Shown in pieces: positions 45,136-57,244 of a stretch of DNA of 64,000 nt; within the stretch, counting starts at the first letter, position 1; each line of letters starts with the position of its first letter. Both the position numbers and the translations under genes were made by a program. This DNA comes from Rapana venosa (taxonomy: Eukaryota > Mollusca > Gastropoda > Neogastropoda > Muricidae): NCBI GenBank assembly GCA_028751875.1, contig CM054155.1, forward strand, positions 54,422,967-54,486,966, given 5' to 3'. The notes beneath the pieces are model-generated. The model was not told the DNA's origin and did not search any database. It worked only from the letters and a program-made list of their open reading frames with translations.

Positions 45136-45879
45136 CAAATGATTTTCGATCTTTTTTTTCAATTCACTTTCTTTAATCATATCTTTAACTGTATTGATAA
45201 TTAATGTAAAAAGAATAGACAACAAAAATGAAGAAAAACAAAGTTGTCACATCAAACCTTTTGGGTTTAGGCCTTATGCTGCTTAGCATCACGCTTGGAC
45301 CGACTAAAAAGACGTCATTTCATTGACGTAAAATTGTGCCTTTTCTCAAACTATGATACAGTTTCTTTCAAGATGTAAACGCAGATCATCTACGTTGCAA
45401 GGAGGTTGACATGTGGCGACACTACCTCATACGAGTATTTCTCGTTACAGATTTAGTCTTGGTTTGCACACAGGAGATGTGGTAAGAAATGTTTGTTGTC
45501 TTTAAAACAGAGCTGGGAAATAACACCGTACAACCTTGGGGACTGGCTCCTGGAACACATTTAAAAACCTGCTCTTTCTTGATTTCAAAGGGTTAATTTC
45601 CAGTACAGGAGAGGGGTTTGTAAACTGATATTTTGGAATTTTTTTGGTCTATCTATAAAGTTTTTTATTATCGTAAGTTTTTGCAATGTAAGCTGTGATC
45701 CAAACTCTTGTATGTTTCAGTTTTTTTTCTCCCCGCAACTAGATTTACGGCTCTGCTCACTTTTTCCACATTTAACTGGCAGCTTAGAAAATAAGCAGTT
45801 GTAGAGAAATGTTTTTATGCTTCGGAAGCTTCAATGTATTGTATTTTAGGGTTTTGTATTCTTTTAGTTGGGAAGGGGA
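45136..45879. other. gene-free stretch
   Basis: AT-rich, no supported ORF or repeat. Confidence 0.5.
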
Positions 45880-46142
45880 TAGCTCAGTGGTGGGAGCATT
45901 TGCTTTCCCCAAGCCAAGTAAACAGCGTCAAATCGTGTTACCACTCGGATGAGTGACCGTTGCGCGCCTTGGCTTCAGTACAGTTTTCCCAGTTCACCCC
46001 AATAAATGGTACCTGTCTCTGTAGGGTCGGGGGATTTAAAAACCCGGGCGAGGGAGAGTCAATATGCCGGCCGCTTGAGAAGTGCGGTCTCTGGCGCCTC
46101 GCACCCCAAACCCCTTTAAAAATATGTTGTAGACACCTTTAC
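45880..46142 (+). mobile_element. SINE S3 copy 3
   Basis: Head GGGGATAGCTCAGTGGTGGG (45887-45906) with a near-perfect A box. The body agrees with S3 copy 1 but with many one- to three-base losses and odd homopolymers (TTTAAAAACCCGGG near 46034). Confidence 0.85.
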
Positions 46143-46311
46143 CGTTTTATTTTTTTTATTTTCAAGCGATTTTTCTTCTTATCATTCTTAAACTTTTTCC
46201 TTCTTGCCGGCAGTGTGCAAAATTTGGGGCTGTTAATGCTTTGTATGCTGAGGAGCCCTGTGCTTGGCCTACATCCATAATGCTGATTATGTCTAGATGG
46301 AAAAAAACCCA

Positions 46312-46615
46312 CCCAGCCGCCATGGCGCAGTGGTTAGCGTGTTGGATTCCTGGGTGGAAGGGCACAGGGTTTGAAATTCAAGTTGCAGGGTCTTTTCGGA
46401 CTGCGGTCAGTTCATATCCTGAGTGAGTTTGTTGTGGGCTCATTAGAAACACTGGGATCACACAGTCTTGCTTCACCCGACTTATAGATACGATTTTGAG
46501 AGTGTTGCTTAAATTACCTAACCAGCATCGCAGGTGTCTGCATCTCTTGGGCGCAGCTGATACTGTATTATATACTATTATAATAAGACCCCAGTCAAGT
46601 AGTGTCAAAGCAGCC
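46312..46615 (+). mobile_element. SINE S4 (tRNA-like head)
   Basis: Head GCCATGGCGCAGTGGTTAGC (46319-46338) with A box TGGCGCAGTGG and a weaker B box, GGTTTGAAATTC (46370-46381). A body of about 230 bp follows with TTTTCGGACTGCGGTCAG. Only one copy is in the window, so the 3' limit is approximate. Confidence 0.7.
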
Positions 46616-46794
46616 GCACATCCATAGCAGTATCATCCTCATCCTCATCATCATACTCATTAACTTTGATCAGAATGCAATAAAAGAAAGCTATTTCTGA
46701 TTCAAAGGTCCCAGTCCTCAGGTCTCATTCCAGTTTTCTATACACTTCTGTTCTTGTGGTCAGTTAGTGTCAAAGCGCATGTTAATGACCTCTG

Positions 46795-47214
46795 TAAATC
46801 TATGTATTTCGTTGTGGTTGTCGCAAGCTTCCTATTGAGGTTGGAAGTTTCCATAACATACAACAGAAAGACAAAGTATATTCAATAGCAGTATGTCTGT
46901 CTTAGGGATAAATTTCACTTTATCATGGAATGTCCTTTCAAATATTCTCCAAAATAAATTCAACCAGCAGCGTTTTATTCAGTCCATGTCAAGCTATAAT
47001 TTTTAAAGGTTGATGAAATACAAACATAGAAAAGTTCTCCTGTTACTGTTAAAATTCATAGGGTTTGCCCGAATTTCTTGAAATTTCATCTCTTATTTTG
47101 CACAAGATAATTAAAAAAAAATCTTTTACAGAAAATCTGTGTACTTAATATATGTCTGGAGTCTTTACTGCTCGTTTATTTATTTTTCCAATGAAATCCT
47201 GCTTTCCAGTTCCT
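46795..47214 (+). mobile_element. LINE LA 3' end (copy 4), upstream segment
   Basis: Matches the LA C-terminal region: the coding for FHFIMECP is at about 46915-46936 and CAAGCTTCCTATTGAGGTTGG at 46825-46845, followed by LA 3' UTR sequence. It is split at 47215-47225 by LINE LB copy 2 and resumes at 50309. Confidence 0.82.
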
Positions 47215-47225
47215 GTTAGTATTAC

Positions 47226-50200
47226 GTTTTCCCAAAGTCCAACCCCTCGTCCACGTCGTGGGAAACGGAAACAGATCAAGCTGGCTAACGGGGCTCTGGT
47301 GAAGCTGTGACTGGCCTAGCAAGCCGACAGTGGCTTTATCAACCGCTAAGAAAACTGAAAAGAGATACAAATGGACGGATACCAACGGCAAACGACCTCG
47401 CAATGGAAACGGACATCGAGATAGGAACAGTGACTACATTGGAGCATGGAAAATCTGCGGCCCAACAAACAAGGAACCAGAAATTTTTGGAATTCATGAC
47501 CCAAAAAAAAATCTCCATCCAGGCATTTCAGACACTAGGAAGAAAGGACAAGGAACGAAAGAAATCCATTCAAACTTTGTTCTCACTGGGGTTGAGTCAG
47601 GAAGACCAGAAGCAACGCATGGGGTGTGATTCATCCACAAACCCCTACATAGCAAAGAATCTCATGAGCCAGAACACATATCAGAAAGACTGATTAAAAT
47701 CGGTGTAAGAAAGTCCAACAAAATCGTCTACTATATCCAAGCATATGCACCGTGTAACGATTCGTACTCAGAAGAGGAGAAAGACTCATTCTATCAAGAC
47801 TCTCCGACCCCATCAACACACCCTGACAAAGAGGACCTGTAGTCATGGGTGATTTCAACGGCAGAGTTGGTGAGAGAAGAAACCCCTGGGCAAAACATCT
47901 TGGACACAGTGACCACAGAACACCTTGCAATTACAACGGGACCACCGGCTAGAACATATGCAGAGCATGATCTGATCATCACCAACACCTTTTTCCAACA
48001 CCGAGCCCCCAAATTTACACCTGGTACAAAATGGAACGACCTCAACATTTTCGTCTCAAATCGACTTTATACTTGCAAGATCTAGAACACGTTTACGCCA
48101 TCAAAGATCAAAAGCCATCCCCATGCCAACCTAGACACTGACCACAGGCCTGTCATTCTATCCTCCAGTACTCAGAAGAAGAAAATAACAACTGCTAGAA
48201 AGAACCACCCGAAAAGATCAACCTCTTCAAACTGGAAGAAAAGAAGTGCAAGAACAATCCATAGTGCTATCAAGGGGAAACTTGACTCCTTGATACAAAA
48301 CTTCTCAACATGGAGCAAGTCTGGGACACCCTTTAAACCAGCTCTCTTGAACACCTTAAGGGAGTTTGCGGGACAAAGAAATGTGGAGGTAAAAAAGGAA
48401 GCTACAGCTTGGTGGAACCAAGAGGTTGAAGGAAGCCATCAAGAATAAAAAGCAGCTATATAAACTTCGGTCAAGACCAAGACAGAAGGAACATGTCCAA
48501 GTAAGAGTCGCAAGAAGACATAGTAAACTTTTTGTGAAAGCTCTAAAGAAAAATCTTGGGCGACTTATGGGAGAAGTGAAGTGAAATTTGTAAAACTCTC
48601 CAGAGAATTTTTCAAAGTGTGAAGACGAGGAGAGTAAGAGATGAGCATTTAAAATCCAACAACGTAGTAAAAAGATGCTAAAAAGGGGAGGCACTGCCCC
48701 AAAGAAGAGGGAAAATTTTGAAACGATGGAAAGATATTTTAAAGATCTTTTAAACCCATCTGGAGCACAAGCCTCCACTCTCATTCTCACCACCTATAAA
48801 GAAACCAGTTAGAACCCCAATCCTTGAAGCGAAACAAGAAAAGCAATTAGACCACCCAATGGGCAAAGCGGAGGCGATGACGGCATAAAAAACTGAAACC
48901 ATCCCTTGCATGGGAGAAACGGAGTTAAGTGGCTCACCATCATCTTCCAGAAGCATGGGAAAGAGGAAAGTACCAATGGACTGGCAAAAAGCATAGTGGT
49001 GCATTTGGAAAAAGAAGGGCAGCAAGAGAGAATGCAGCACCTACAAGGCGATTTTACTTCTCAGCCATGTAGGGAAAATGTATGCAAAGACTGGAACAGC
49101 GCACAGAGCCAAAGCAGAACACCTACTGAGCAATGCCCAGTTTGGCTTTCGAAGGAAGAGGGTGCACAGATGCCATTTTCGCACTCCGACAGCTGTGTGA
49201 AAGAGCCATCGAATACAACCAAGACCTGCATACAGTAATCGTTGATCAAGAGAAAGCTTTCGGGCCGAGTCAACCAGAGACAAGTCTGGAAGATCCTTGA
49301 GCAGTACGACGTGAATGGGCAGTTGCTTGAAACATCAGAGCAATCTATGCCAACAGTATGAGCGCATCCGAACAGCCAGTGGAACATCCCACTGGTTTCC
49401 CGGGTTACATCAGGGTCAGGCAAGGGCGTATCTTCCCCCTTCCCCTTCGTAATCTACATGGACCAGATTACAAAGGAAGCCAACCCAGATCTTGAGCCCT
49501 GAATGAACTTTTATTTGCTGACGACCAGTCCTTAATGAATCCGAACAAAGCAGCTCTTCAAGAACCCACAGACCAACTCAACACAAACTGCGAGAGGTAT
49601 GACATGAAGATCAGTATCACCAAAACATAAGTTATGTGTCAGCAGAAATCCAGGAAAACTGGAAATCAACATCAATGGGACCCAGCTGAAACAACCAAAG
49701 AATGTAAATGCCTTGGCAGCCTCTTCATGAAGATGGAAAATTGGACAGAGAGATAGAAAAAAGATGCCAGAAAGCAAACGCAGTCAGTTACCAACTCGCC
49801 CCCCTTCTAAAACATTCCAGCATCCCAATGAGCACCAAGGGAAAACCAATCAACGCTATCTTTGTTTCCCAAAACTCACATACCAGTGTGACATGGGCCC
49901 TAACAAAAACCTTAGAGAGAAAACTGGTCACATGTGAAATGCGCTGCCTGAGAAAAGCTGTCAACAAGACCAGACGCGACAAGATCAAGAATGAGGTGAT
50001 CAGAAAACATGTCGGACTAAACCCATATCTCCACCATTTTGAACAACAAAAGGGTCAGGTGGTTTGGCACCTCACTAAATGCGCCCAACCAACCCGCCCT
50101 ACGGGCATACACCACCAAACACAATGGCTGGAAAGCCAGAGGTAGACCGAGGAGACGATGGAGCGACTCCGTGGCTGACACCTGCGAGCCCATGACCTGT

Positions 50201-50297
50201 CACTACACAAGCCTCCAGCTTTGCTGCAGACAGACGTCTGGTCTCCCGCGACCCGAAAGGCACCATCTCAGATGAAAGAAAGAAAAGAAAAAAATAA
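47226..50297 (+). mobile_element. LINE LB copy 2 (RTE-like, EN plus RT) with target-site duplication
   Basis: A 3072-bp insertion bordered by the same 11 bases, GTTAGTATTAC, at 47215-47225 and 50298-50308. Upstream part: EN pieces VMGDFNGRVGERRNPW (about 47840-47890, other frame), AEHDLIITNTFFQHRAPKF (47959-48015), QIDFILARSRTRLRHQ (about 48058-48105) and LDTDHRPVIL (about 48132-48160), whose DH is part of the EN catalytic motif. RT pieces follow from about 48780: FGFRRKR-like, CERAIEYNQDLHTVI, KAFGPSQ-like, FADDQSLMNP (49517-49546) and RGRPRRRWSDSVAD (50139-50180). It is the same family as 23450-24985. Very many one-base indels. The tail is AAAG-rich. Confidence 0.9.
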
Positions 50298-50308
50298 GTT
50301 AGTATTAC

Positions 50309-50412
50309 TAATATTTTGGGATGTATTGCTGTTAGGTGTATTTTTCCTGTTGACTTTGTTTGAAATCCTTCATTTCCCTAGAGGAGTAAATTGAGTTTAA
50401 TGAGTGTTTTGA
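50309..50412 (+). mobile_element. LINE LA 3' end (copy 4), downstream segment
   Basis: TTTTGGGATGTATTGCTGTT (about 50314-50333) and the following bases match the LA copy 2 UTR at 6365-6440, so the host LINE resumes here. Confidence 0.8.
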
Positions 50413-51479
50413 GTATGCGCGACGCCCGACGAACGTGTGTGTGTGTGTGTTGTCTTGTGTAACTCGGTTATTTTATTGGGGGTAATCAAGGTAATAGATG
50501 CTTTTTACACCAGGCCCTTAGGGAAAGGAAATGAAACACCTTGAATGAATCTCATGATTTTATAAATACAAGTTTAATGTGGATAGATTGAAATGAATTA
50601 CTAAATTGCCAGTTTAATTATTAATAAAACTCGGATCATGAAAAACAAAAAGTTAACCCAACATTAGCCATTTCAACGAAATATACAGAATGTTTTCTCG
50701 GTATCTGAGTATGCTTGATATCGCGATTGAATATACCCGTGATAAATATACACTCAGAGTGACGCGTGAAAAACACCTACGCATAACATTGTACTTGAAT
50801 TGCTATGTAAATGATTAAAAATCTTTATGTGCTATTTCAAATTCTCAATTTATATCATTCTGCCGATACGACAAATTTACCAAAAAATTTAGAGAGAAAA
50901 AATACAAGTCATTCATAATAAAGATCAAACACACAACACCAAAACCAACACACAAAGAGTTCACGGACTGCGATGTGTTCGACGTGTTTGGCTAGCGCTC
51001 TGAGTTTTGTACGCGATATAACAACAATGTTGAAAATTGATTAGTTTTTTCCATTCTGGTACGGCAAGATGCTTAGGGGATTTGTACAATGTGAGGTTGT
51101 TATTTTGTTCAATTTAATATATTGGGCATCTTTGTTGGACATTCATTGCTTTCATGGAGGCAGGGAAGGAAAGAACAGCAAGATTTATTCAAAAGATACG
51201 GTTCCTGTTTTATGTAGGCAATGATTTTTTGATTTCTCTGAATGTGCAATTGCTGAGATTGAGATGTGGCGCCATTGAAAGAATTGTCTTACCCGCCCCC
51301 TTCAGCCACAGGCGAATGCACCTTTCCGGCTGTCCGAAAAATGACATAGTGTGTCCGTCCCCCCTGTTGATGTCTGGGGTCAGTCAGCAAAGGTATGGAC
51401 CTGCAGAGACAGATGGGGCGGAATCACTACGTGTTTAAGAATGTCAGAATTACAGGTTGAATGGTCATCCAAACAGTGC
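50413..51479. other. gene-free stretch
   Basis: A short TG run near 50437-50450, then AT-rich sequence. The ORF at 51154-51438 has no recognised content. Confidence 0.5.
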
Positions 51480-52870
51480 AAGAAGCAGAGACAAAATCCA
51501 GGACTTAAGTAAGAGTGGGGAGTCGGAGCAGTACGGGACATGTTGCACAGTCAGGCGGACCGTTATAAGTCTGACTTGCGCGTCAAGAACTGTAGCTGGG
51601 TAGATGAGAAAAGGAATGAGGTGTGGACTAATCTCTCACAGAAAGATCAGCGGTACGTTTGAACTCTATTTTGGTTGATGATTTTTGTTGGGCTCGGAGA
51701 CATTGAAGATGCTGTGTGTGTTGGCAATCTAATGGTTAGGATGCCTAGACCAGTCATCATCACTTCAAGAACGTGATTGAGCCATGTCATGATGTCAAGA
51801 GAGAGTGAGGCATTATATGACAGAGTGGGATATCAGAGTGGTGGAGACTGACTTGCCTAGCACCAGAGATGCAGAAGTTGAAAGGAAGGAAAATGGGGCT
51901 ACCTGAAAAAGGACGTGTGGTTGTGGCGGGTGATTCCAGGGTTCAACAACACCTCAGCCATTGGGCACTCAGGAATGACAACTGGAGAAAAAAGAACGGT
52001 GTCAAGGATTGGGAGTCGATTGCGAGGAGGGACGCAGGGGTAAGAGAGAAGTGCAGCTGCGTGAAGAGAGAGGCAGTGAAAGAAATAAAGGAGCAGCGGA
52101 ATGTCCAGATTGCGGCTTACAATCGATCGCAGTGCAGCCACAGTGGACACTACGACGTCAGGGTAGGTCTGATGAAGGATTCCAGACAAAAGACCCTTCA
52201 GAGAAAACACGGCATCAACTTTGAACAGTTGTGACGAAGAGCAGCATCCTGAATCTGGTCAATGAGGATGCTAGGTTAGCAGTATGACCGTACGGCCGCG
52301 CGCCACGGGCACGCAGCAGACAAAGCAGCTCCAAGAGCAGCAGATGACCTTCTTTGGAGACGACAGGGATGCTGAGACAAGGAAGCAGACGAAGAGGACG
52401 CGCGTTTAGAGGGGCGGTGGATGGGTTGGAGCAGAGAGGAAAGTTCGCCAGTCTTTGGGAGTGAGGGAGTTTCCTCACCCGGGGGATCGGAAAGAGGATC
52501 TCGGAAAAGCCGTGAAGGGAAGGTGGATGGTTTTGTGACGGTTCCAGTGTGCGATGACCGGAGAGGTTATGGGCCGGCGAGGTTTACAAGGGAAATGCAA
52601 CAAAGTGGTGGGTCTGTGTTAATCATACACCACGAAGTCGTCCCAGTTATACCAGATGCCAGCACGCTGGTGGGTGTCTGTCAAGATGTGAGGAGGTGTT
52701 CAGAAAAGAGTTCTGTGGCGTCTGGCTCAGGCAGGTCATCTGAGCAAGGGAAGAAGCCCTCGTGCGGTCAGGCCAGGGCCTGCACGCTTTCGCGCCTGGG
52801 GCCGCGGCTGGTGGGATAGTTCCACAATGCTGGTGCTTCTGCAGACGACAGTGCCGAAATTTCGATTGTA
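51480..52870 (+). other. region with unassigned ORFs, possible element remnant
   Basis: G/A-richer than its neighbours. The ORF at 51869-52234 (121 aa) contains GRVVVAGDSRVQQHLSHW, whose GDS recalls block I of SGNH hydrolases and of esterase-like domains in some LINE ORF1 proteins. It continues with a Lys/Arg-rich stretch, and no later SGNH block is clear. 52421-52819 is an unrecognised Ser/Gly/Arg-rich ORF. Upstream, around 51560-51640, one frame reads KNCSWVDEKRNEVWTNLS, which does not settle a family. No function is assigned. Confidence 0.3.
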
Positions 52871-53884
52871 CGTAATAGGATAAGCTATCGCTAGTATCTT
52901 TAACATGTAGAGGGTTCTTTGGCGTTTCGAAATGAGTTTGATATATTACTTTGTTATCAAATATGTATAGTTTGGTTTGTAGAAAATTATGATACATACC
53001 AATTCCTTTTCCTATGCATAAGTGTTTTTCTTGCCAGGGGTGAAAGTGTCGGGACAGTGTGTGGTCGTTTGTGGGTGGATTGGTTTCTATACTAAAGAAT
53101 TGTTGTATTTATGTTAAACAAATAAAATCGAAAGGACGCCATATTCAGTATTGAAAATTGGCGGGGGAGCTTTGGACCCAGGACAGATTGTATTTTAATT
53201 GGAGCTTAATCCTGTAAATTTATAGATACGAAGAGTGTATTATGGGTTTTATATAGAAGACTGTTGTTTGGATTAGTACTTTAAGGAGTGTGGTGACTTG
53301 TTTGACATTTGTGGTTGATCTAAATGCTAGAACTGAGTGCATTAAACTGTGTTGCTTGACTGTGGATGGAACATCGAGACATTATGCAGAGACGATGTAA
53401 GCGGAAGAGAGCTCATGGACTGCTGTCCTTTAAAGAGTGTAAAAGGGAACTGCAGTCTATGCTTTGCGATATATGATAAAATGAGCATGATTTAGTTTGG
53501 GGTTGTTTGAATGGTTTACTAGATGTTGATTTCATCGTGAGTTATACGTATTTGTACAAAGTTGTAGTGTCATATGATTTTTATCACATACGATCTTTGT
53601 TGTCATCCTGCTGTAGTTTAAAGTTGCTCTATTAGAAACAAGCGCTGCTGTCGGTAGTCTTTGTGTGTGCACAAAGAAAAATCTTACTCGTCTAGCCAAG
53701 TAAAGAGTGAAATTCCTTATTACAAAATTTCCATGGGATGATGACAAAAGAAGATTTTCAAGAGAAAATGCAGATGAAGTCGTTACAGTAGAGTGAGTGA
53801 AGACAAGATTGTAGTAATGTATTACTCAAGGTTTAAAAAAATGCAATGATGTTTATTATTGGGGACGAAAGCATGAAAAAAACG
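52871..53884. other. gene-free AT-rich stretch
   Basis: No supported ORF, repeat unit or motif. Confidence 0.5.
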
Positions 53885-56210
53885 GTTGTCTTTTGGCAGT
53901 GATAAAAAGTAAGGTTTGGTTTATTAAGAAATGTAAACAGAGCGAAGAAGTTTTAAGGAAGCACTGCGTTAAAGTACAATTAGCGCTGCTGAAATGTTTC
54001 TGCACATGCAAAATTTTCCAAAAGAGGAGAGAGTACAAGAGAGCTACTAGAGTTAAGAAAAGGGCACACAGAGCGACGTGCTGGAGTCACTGATAACGTC
54101 ATTTAAATGACAGCAAACGTTCAGGGGACACAGTTCCGTTGTTAGCAGTACAAAGTAGTAACACCATACTTAGATACATGGTTTCCACTTTCAAAATGTT
54201 TTAACTGAGTACCTCCTAATGTTGTCCAAGAACGCACTAACTTGACTACTATGATAATTTAGATATCCTGTTTGAAAGTGGTGAGCTAGATTCAGTCAGT
54301 GTATCAGAGTCTGAAATTGTTGTGTGTCCAAGCTTGAAAAGTCAGAAAGCGCACAGGTCTGAGATATCGGCGAGTTTTTATATCAAACAGCTCCAACGTA
54401 ATTTGCGTTCTATTAAAGTTTTTTCACCATATCTTGAAGAGGGTTTGTTACCTGATGATTGGACAATGGCATTTACAGCCTTTACACAAAAGGGTGACGC
54501 GATCAGCAGATAAACTAATCGTGGAGTTTCATTACTAACTTTGTAGTAAACTGTACAGCTTTATCTTGAATAAACGGTCTTCTGGGTGGATTAAGGATAA
54601 ATGGATGTTTTAGGCGGAGAGAACAAACGATGAATTTAGGGAAAAACAGTTGTCCATGATCTTGTTTACTCTTATGGTTGGTGTTCGATGCAACTGATAA
54701 GGACATAGAAAATTTATGCTGCTTTCATAGGACTACAGAAAAGCCTTCGACTGTTAGTTGGTAAATGGGAAAATTTTGCATGTAACGGAATAAGAGGAAA
54801 TTTTTTGAGTGCACTAAAAAGCATGTATGATGTTTTGTGAAAGTCGCATTCGAGCTGGTCCTAAGCTGACAGACAGTTTTTAATGTCCCACGTGGTTTGA
54901 ACCTGGTGAGACGTGTGTCTCAGTTTTGTTTTTCTTATCATTATTGATGACCAAGACATTAATGGAAAATGGCAGCAATGGCATTCAGATGTCATTCTTA
55001 TTTGATCGGGGTTAATATCATGCTATCGCAGTACTGACGTTTGTATTTGTCAGACGTGTTATTGGACTACAGATCAGATCGCAATGTATTAACACATGTA
55101 AAAATTTAGATTTGGTAGTTAACCTCCGAAAAAAAATCGAACGTTTGTTGTCTTTTAGAAACGGTGGTTTCTTGGCTGAGAAGAAACATGGAGGTATGGG
55201 GATGATATGTAGAGACATGTAAACATGTACAAATATCTGGGCATTATTCTATACAGACCTTTCTTCAGTCACACTAAAGATTGTTTGATCGTGCTGAAAA
55301 GGGGTTAGCTTACTAAGGCTACTTGGTAAATTGGAGAACATCACCAGATTATTTTTTAAGTTTGTTGCATGCAGATCAGCAATATTGATTAGGGCAGAAT
55401 ATGGGGCTAGTAAATAACATGACATTATTGCAAGGTGCCATCTATTCAGCCATGAAACGTACATGTGTGTTCAGTAGAGAACTCCAATGAATATAGTTTA
55501 TGGAGCAGTTTGAGCGGTTACGCCTAAGGACATTATTTTTGCAAGTGTATAACGTTTTGGTGTGCATTGATGGTAAGGATGATTCGGATATCTAAAGAAG
55601 CGTTATAATGCTTAGCTTATTCAAGTCGAGATTTATTACTACATGGGAAGCAAAGTTTCGGAATATGTAGTATATGGTTTGGTTTATTGCATTGTATAGT
55701 AAACAGTTGTTGGAGATGTCGGATATTTATCGGCACACTTTCAACAGCGTTTAATTGACTCGTGTTCACATAGACTGGCATTTGTCTTGAATCACATGAC
55801 TTTTACCGAGTGTGACTCTACATCGAGATTCCTAACTTAGCCATTACGTTTCGCGATGTGAATGTCTTAAGGTAAAATAGTTACAGATTTAGAATTGGCA
55901 CACTGCCTTTGCGCTCACCATTTTCTGAGTTATGTTAATGTATTAGTGTGAGTGACAAATGCTTTAGTCCTTTTTGTGCGAAATCCTGAACAGACTGTAC
56001 ATTTTTTTGGTGTGTCCAAAGTTATACTGATTTCGTTCACAACTTATTCCCCAAATACTACAGACACCTCATGTTCACAATATGTGTACTGCTTTTTGGC
56101 GCGCGGAAAACAAAGCATTAATACGAAACTCTGTAACACGTTACATCGCATATATAATCAGGCAGCTGCAGTCTTGAATGTGGATCTGTGTAAATGTATG
56201 GCATGTTAAG
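53885..56210 (+). mobile_element. LINE LA copy 5, heavily decayed
   Basis: Same order of pieces as LA copy 3 but with stops throughout. The linker ORF is 53893-54093 (basic, KRREYKRATRVKKRAHRA). The RT N-terminal part is 54322-54513, with SLKSQKAHRSEISASFYIKQ and LLPDDWTMAFTAFTQKGD followed by NRGVSLL. A thumb trace, NMYKYLGIILYR, lies at about 55224-55260. A C-terminal knuckle trace (FRIGTLPLRSPFS, then Cys residues) lies at about 55890-56000. No frame is open for long. Oldest-looking LINE in the window. Confidence 0.65.
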
Positions 56211-56289
56211 CGGATGATGAATCATTTGAGGGGTCGTGGCCTAACTCAATAAATCATTTTGACTTAGGACTTTGCCTTTGACTTGCTTT

Positions 56290-56367
56290 GACACTCACAC
56301 CACACACACACACACACACCCACACACATATATATATTTATATATATTATTATATATATATATATAT
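56290..56367. repeat. (CA)n and (TA)n compound microsatellite
   Basis: Short CA run, then TA-rich run, then a GGGG stretch. Confidence 0.9.
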
Positions 56368-56379
56368 GGGGGGTTAGGA

Positions 56380-56640
56380 TGATGGTGGTTGAGTAAGGGC
56401 ATTCGTCGTATCTGCTGACCTGCAGTAACGGAATCTCGTTTTCAAGTGGACTTTTCCTTGGATGTTACATTTGTAGTACTCTACTCCACAAAAGTCCTTC
56501 AGCTGAGACAAAAACTCGATGGTCCCGTGGGCAAAAACACGCAGGACATATTGTGGTATGCCTGGTGGGAAGGGAAGGTAAAATTTATCAAACGCATTAT
56601 TCTTGAAATATAAAAGAAAAAAATAATTAAAAAATGACAC
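56380..56640 (+). mobile_element. SINE S1, diverged copy
   Basis: The core AAAGTCCTTCAGCTGAGAC (about 56490-56508) and GATGGTCCCGTG, then the tail TTATTCTTGAAATATAAAAG, keep the S1 order. The head is unclear. Confidence 0.6.
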
Positions 56641-57244
56641 ACACAGCGCGCACGCACGCAAACACACACACAACACACCACCACACACAACAACACACAC
56701 TACAACACAACACACACACTCAGTTCAAAGAAAATAATAACAAAAGACACTTAAATGAATTTAACAAATATGCAGGGTAAGTTTTTTTGAAAGATTTAAA
56801 ACACTACTTTTGTTTTTAACTGAGACACGGATTTCAGTCCATATTTTCGTACTAGAATACACCAGTGATAAATAAAAAGGTCATTTTTTTGTTCGAGGAG
56901 TGACAACAAACTTTATTTTGACCTGGTTTCACTGGAACTCTCTGACAAAGATAAAGTAGAGCTAGGTTACTCATAATTTAGACATGAATAGACCTTTATT
57001 GAAAGGACTTTTTAAGCTAAATGGAAGAATGTCCAACACTCTATGGTCACAAATTTACAGGGAATTAGTTCTTAGAAAATTTAACCGTAGAGACCGTTTA
57101 TACACCTTTTCAATCGCCTTATAAAATTTTTTCACTTGCTAATTCTCATTACGTAAAAGCGTAATCAAGTTTCTGGTTTTATGTAGCAAAGACAAATAAT
57201 TTGCAAGTTTTGTTGAAAATCTTTTGACAGGATAAAGTAGAGCT
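56641..57244. repeat. CA-rich patch and a diverged direct repeat pair
   Basis: CA-rich to about 56720. The segment ATAAAGTAGAGCTAGGTTAC (about 56950-56969) is repeated as ATAAAGTAGAGCTGGGTTAT at about 57232-57251, both followed by TCATAATTTAGACATG-like sequence. The second copy abuts the LD element. Confidence 0.65.
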
